Of a stretch of 64,000 bases of DNA, positions 58,721 through 64,000 are shown one piece after another; within the stretch, counting starts at the first letter, position 1, and each line of letters begins with the position of its first letter. Where the stretch lies: NCBI RefSeq assembly GCF_042477335.2, contig NC_091245.1:87892501-87956500 (forward strand). Direction: 5' to 3'. A program made the position numbers and the translations under genes. This stretch comes from Ovis canadensis. Taxonomy: Eukaryota > Chordata > Mammalia > Artiodactyla > Bovidae. Below the pieces are notes generated by a model. The model made no database searches. It saw only the letters and a list, made by a program, of their open reading frames with translations, and had not been told where the DNA came from.

Positions 58721-61700
58721 GCTATTCAACGAGTTCCTTCTTACACAAAAGTACCCTGCTTTATATGGAATTTCAAAATGCTCTCAAAGAGCCAAAACAA
58801 AGATGTTTCTATTGGAATATCTTTCAACAGGAAATTTCCCTGACAAAAATGTTATTTTATGTAGAGCTTATTCCTGTTGAACACTAGACTGTTTGAGTTC
58901 CGGGAGGTACATAGACAGACAGTGGGAGAGCTTGTAAGGGAAATGAGGTAGGTTCTACCTGACCACTCCCCCACCTCTTTCCTGTAACACACGGTGTACC
59001 TATAGAATATGGGTGTTTCTTAGACATTGGCCTAGCTGAGTCCAGGAGTTTATTTCCTCAACCTGCAATCAATAGTTTGGGAGTCTTCCCAAACTAGAAT
59101 CCTTGAATCACATGAAGCAATTCCAAAGGCTCCTCTGAACTGTAACCTTAGCTTTGTGTATACAGTCCCCTTCAGATCCCATCCCTATGTACCCCAGCTC
59201 CCTCCAGACCCACTCAGGTTCTGTTTCTCTCTCCTCTAACAGCCTGCTCTTCATTATGTGTAACTGATTTTTTCTTGCAGAAATGTGTGGCCTTTACTCC
59301 ACAGCAATTACGGACCTAGGGCGGCTCACCCTTTGCCTTTGTTGACAGTTCAACGAGTTTCAATTTTGTTCCTATCTCTGTTCAGTTTTTCTGAAACAAT
59401 TCAGTCAAGTACCTTAATCTCAGAATGTATATAGTGATTAGTACTGCTTAGTAATGTACAATGGGGTTAATCATTTACTACCCAAATGGGACACAAAGTA
59501 AAAAAGTGTAATGAACTGCTGGTAAAAGGTAGTATTTGTGATGTTGGGTAGAGACTGAGAAAGGACTTTGAGAAAACCACAGATCTAGGGCTGCAAAGCT
59601 TGTTTCTGCTTTCTTATATTAAAAGCCCCAATGCCTCAGCTGATGTGCCTCTGTACTTAATTTCTTGGGCTTAATGGGCTTAAAGTGTTCTCCTTTACCA
59701 GCCCAAACCAGTTCAGTTCTTTTAAAATGGGCACCCTGTTCTTAGTTGTGTGCTAGCAGGGAGGCTTAAACAGGAAGGATTTGGGACTGCTCACTGTTCC
59801 ATGCTGTTCATCTTGGACCTGCCTCAAGTGTAGTTCTTTACAATCTGAAGAACTGCCCGGCTCGAGCAAGCCCTGTTATTTCCGTGTTTGTCTCTTCTTT
59901 CCTGAACCTGTGTGTGTGCAATGGCATCAGTGGGATCCACTGTGCCTTTGTGCTCAGGGTACCAAGGAAAATGCTCACGTGCTGATCTGCAGTGTGCACA
60001 GCTCTGTGAGGTAGATGGTGAGCTGGTGAGTAGCAGAATGAAGGGACTGCAGGCTGGAGCAGATGAGTGTAACCATGTTTCATTCATTTTGGCCTCCCTA
60101 ATGAAGCTGTTCATATCTCGGGGCTTTAAGCAGTGTTAGGATTTTGGAAGTTCTGTTTTTCATAAATGGCTCCACCTCTTTTAGTACTTTATAATTGTAT
60201 TAAGGTGAACCTTTGGAGTATAGATTTCCATGGGCATAATGGAAATCACTATGTCCCTTTACCCCAGGACTGGCTTGCCTGCAAGTCAAAGTTTTGGGGC
60301 TATGACCTACTCCTATTATGGTTCGAGGATCCTGAGGTCAGAAGAGAGACCTGTCAGGAAAAATTAAGAGGACCGATTCTTCTCAGCCTCCTTTGACCAC
60401 CCTGCACTGTTGCCTTACTCAGAGGCTTTAAGGGAAACCTTTTGGGGCTCTCATGATGGTTAGCTTTATTTTGGGCATGTAGAAAAGAGCTTTTTGCTTT
60501 GAATTCTCAAAATGCAGCATCCTGTCTCTAACTTCAAAAGAGGTCAATTAGTAGACAGATTTGTGTGAAAGCTAGATAAATAGGTTTCTCTTTTGCCAGT
60601 TTGAGGGAATGCTCAAACCAGTGAAGTAATCACTGGATTAGAGACTCTAGAACAGTGATTCCTATCTTTTTGAGTCATGGATCCCTTTAGAAATCTTACA
60701 AAAATCACTGTTCTTTCTTCAGCAAAATTCCAGAGCACAAAGACTTATTTATGCTTTCAGAGAATTTATGGGACTCCCTGAAACTCATCTCTGGATCCTG
60801 GCTTTAAAAACTTTGATTTAGAAGGACAGGGCTCTAAGCCATGGTATCTTTCTCCAGTACAGATTCAGAAACAGCTGAGATTAAATTTCCAGGCTCGCAG
60901 TTTGTCCTTGGAACAAAGCTGAGGTTGTTCGTGTTCTTTTCACCCCCCTCTTTGGGATGCTCCTCAGCTTCCTAAGAGACTTATTATCAATGCCTTGAGG
61001 GTTCAACTCAGGAACTTGTGCGCACTGAAACCAGCATTTCAGTAACTTTGGGGGGTTTTGTACCTTCTCAGCCCCATTGCCCTCAAATGAACTTTTGATA
61101 CCCCAAGAGCTCTAGAGTTCATTCCATAGGAGTATTTAGAATAGGGGGCTCACATCTTTAGGCTGAGTATTAAAACTCAATAAAATAATTTGCTCCACTG
61201 TGTGTCTCAGAAGTAGGTTTGATATCAGTGTAGTACTTTTCAGACTGTTTCCAGTACTGACTTGATATCTGAGTCTTTTCATTTGATTTCTGTAGACCAA
61301 CTCTATTAAGGACAAGGACCATACCCCATGACATATGTATAGTATGAAGGGCTTGGTACCCCACAATACTTGTTTACTGAGTGAAATATTGTAAGAAGAT
61401 TGTCCCTAGGAGAAAGTGGGTTGGACTCTCTTGGTGACTTTGGCTTACTTTCCCCTTCAGCTGGCCAGTGTTGTTTTTCTTGAGCCCCTCTAAGGTGAAT
61501 AATAATGGAGTACCAAGAACTGCAGGTAAGAAATTGATGGGAATTTCCGAAAGCTTAGTAATGCCAGAAATAGGTAAGAGAATCTTTGGAGCTAAGATGA
61601 TGAGAACCACAAGACAGTAGGCTGGAAGCTTAGAGGTGTCCTTGGACATAATGGGAAAGGTAATTTGAATTTCCCACCAAGTTTTGAACACTTAGCATTA

Positions 61701-64000
61701 GAAACACTGCCCAGAGAATACCAGTTGAAACTGATATTCTGGTTTACTCTTGATTTAAGCTTACTCTTAGGGTCCTTGAGATCTGGGGGCCAATGATGAG
61801 TTGAACAGTTTCATTTTGGAGTCTGTGTTGGAATCCTAAAAGTAATAAACAACATCTCTGCCTGGCAGTGCTGAGCAAACTTGTGATTCTTCTCATTCTG
61901 CAATCCTGACTGCCCCTTCTGCACCAAAGGCTGAGCTCTGTGCTCAAAAGCTGTATGTGCCCTTGTTTGTTTGGTTTTTTTTGGCCCTTGTTTTTGAAAC
62001 ACACCTTCTTCAAAGTCACAGTCTTCAGGGAGCTGGGCCAGTGCTTGCCGTAATCAAGAACTTGGACTCTGGTTGGCACTGAAAATTCTGTGTAGGTTGT
62101 TTTTCTATAGTAGGTAACCCAGGCAGGATTCAGGGGAATGGAAGACCTCCAGAATTTTTCAGCTTTAAAAGTAGAAGTCTGTGCTTTGTAGAGGTGGCAA
62201 ATGTTCACTTGTTCCCGTAACTAATTCAGTTTCCTATGGGTGGCCAGGTGGTATCCAGCCTCCAATACAATACTTGTTTCTAGTGTCCAGAGCACCAGAC
62301 ATCTTTGCAAGCAAAGCAAGAAGATTCCCAGTGTTCAGCTCTTATGGAGAATAGCCCAGCTGGCTTGTCATACTGAACTAGATGAATTGTGAATGTTAAT
62401 TATACTGATCAATACAGTGACCTTGGTAACAGGCTTGTAGCTGCTGTAGAATCTGTTTACTTCGGGTTTGTAACAGAAAAGAGACCAAGCTGGTTGGGAA
62501 CATGGTGTTCTAAGTGTAAGTCCCAGCAAGATGCATACTGGACAGACTGACCCTATCACACCCCTTCCCCGGAATTTCCCGGAGGGAAGCATTACTCTGG
62601 TGATGGTTTCTGTTCTTTTTTGCCAGTTGAGAATGATCAAGGTTGGCAGAGGCTTGGTATTTAGTGTGGTGGGGTAAAGGGTGTTTACAAATCATGAAGG
62701 TTAAAGAGAACACCCATGTTGAGGAGCACCTCCTTTCTCTACCTTGTTTGTAATTAGGAGTGGAGAATTGATGGGATTAATTTCAAACTTTACTTTCAGG
62801 AAGAGGAACCTCTTCTATTTGGAGAGTAGAGGGTTCAGAATTCTGCACATTCTTTTCTGACTCCACAGGGAGGGGATTAGCTGAGCACTGGGCATGTTTG
62901 GAATGAGAATACCTTGCCAATTTTTACTGAATTTGGACCAACCCATTGTAAAAATACAGTTTCTCTTCCTTAGACAGGCTCTTTGTCATGTTCTACTAAA
63001 CCTCTGTGGATCCATCTAATGGATTGTCCACAGCTGACAGATGGATTTGGTATTAAAAGCAGATTTTCTACTTCCTTGGCCTTATTTATTTCTGAAGAAT
63101 ACTGTCTAACTCATTTGTTCCCTGTGTTCCTTGAGTCACTTTATCAAGAGCCTGGTAAACTCCACGTGCCTGTGTTTGCTTTTTCAGATCCTGCTTAGAT
63201 TGTCTCAGCTCAGTCCTTCTTATGCAGTAGGAAGGAATAAAAGGTATCAGTCACCTAGGGAGGTTTTTTGTTTTTTGTTCCCAAAATATTCATTACCTAT
63301 TCATTACTGGAGCCTTAGCCTAAACCTACTTAATCAGAATGGGAAGGGGATGTGAAAGTAAGGGGCAAGTGGAGAGTGGGATGGGATGTGGATTTTGGTA
63401 CAGTTTCCTCAGTTAAACTTGAGAGATCCCAGACTTAGAACACTCTTAGATTATCTAGCAAGGCTAGTCAAAATTTTGAAATCTGATATTTGGGTGATAA
63501 TGCAGCTACCACCTATCTTGGATGACTTTAACCTTGAGGGAAATCTTGTGCCCCATGTGAGAGGTCCTGAAAACAGCCTCTACTTGCTCTTCTTTCCCAA
63601 GGTGTACAGAGTAAGCCATAACCAGAAATCCTGCCACCCTGTCAGCTCAAGGTGGAGGACCTCCTATGTCCCCAGACCTGTGCCAGCCACTTAGGTTACA
63701 TCGGTGAACAAGACAAGCGTCCCTGTCTGTCCTGTGGCATTTACATTCTTCTGAGGTTATTACTTGGGTCACATGAGTCTGGTGTAGTGGTTCTAACAAT
63801 TTGGAGTTTAGAGCCCTATCAGAGCTATGCTTATCTTCCAGGAAAATTACATATATGTAACAGTTTGCATATAAGGGGGAGTTGGCAGCCTGAAGCCCAT
63901 CCATGGACTCCAGGCTAAAAACCTTGCCTGGAATTGAGAATGTCATGATTGGGATAAAGCAAGGCCAGGAGTTCGGGTGTTTGGACATTTTTTTTCTCCT

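Overview
This window is mammalian nuclear DNA from a ruminant, most likely a bovid. It has large introns, a CpG-island promoter and dense interspersed repeats. The ruminant signature is about two dozen tRNA-headed Bov-tA and BOV-A2 SINEs (shared core with 'gagtcggacacgactgagcg'), three BovB (RTE-type) LINE fragments and artiodactyl L1 3' ends. Nothing in it is prokaryotic: there are no operons, CRISPR arrays or insertion sequences.

Layout. (1) 1-9590 is the 3' half of CSF1 (macrophage colony-stimulating factor, + strand): the large exon 6 with the proteoglycan-type stalk and transmembrane segment, two small exons for the cytoplasmic tail, a 4.66-kb intron full of old and young repeats, and a terminal exon of about 2.1 kb that is entirely 3' UTR and ends in an AU-rich cluster and an AATAAA signal. 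CSF1 exons 1-5 lie to the left of the window. (2) 9591-about 52780 is intergenic. I could not identify any protein-coding gene there. It is a layered repeat landscape (L2/MIR, CR1/L3-like, MER5-type hAT, MaLR-like, L1M, BovB, CHR, Bov-tA/BOV-A2), and many insertions still show target-site duplications (TSDs). (3) About 52780-64000 is the CpG-island promoter, first coding exon and more than 10.5 kb of intron 1 of AHCYL1 (IRBIT), also + strand. The remaining AHCYL1 exons lie to the right.

The order and orientation CSF1 then AHCYL1 match the gene order I know from human 1p13.3. The two genes are functionally unrelated: CSF1 is a growth factor acting through CSF1R, and AHCYL1 is a catalytically inactive S-adenosylhomocysteine-hydrolase-like regulator of the IP3 receptor and ion transporters.

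I did not find a convincing new biological system. The observations most worth checking are an in-frame, stop-free, ATG-less 126-codon stretch upstream of the AHCYL1 start; a 28-bp near-perfect inverted repeat around an AT-rich loop (34630-34765); a perfect 54-bp tandem duplication (51285-51392); a SINE/L1-tail chimera between one pair of TSDs (51036-51262); a long CR1/L3-like LINE beside a peculiar degenerate tetranucleotide tract in CSF1 intron 8; and a 24-bp block duplicated inside one L1 copy. Repeat family names were assigned by eye and are less certain than the gene calls.
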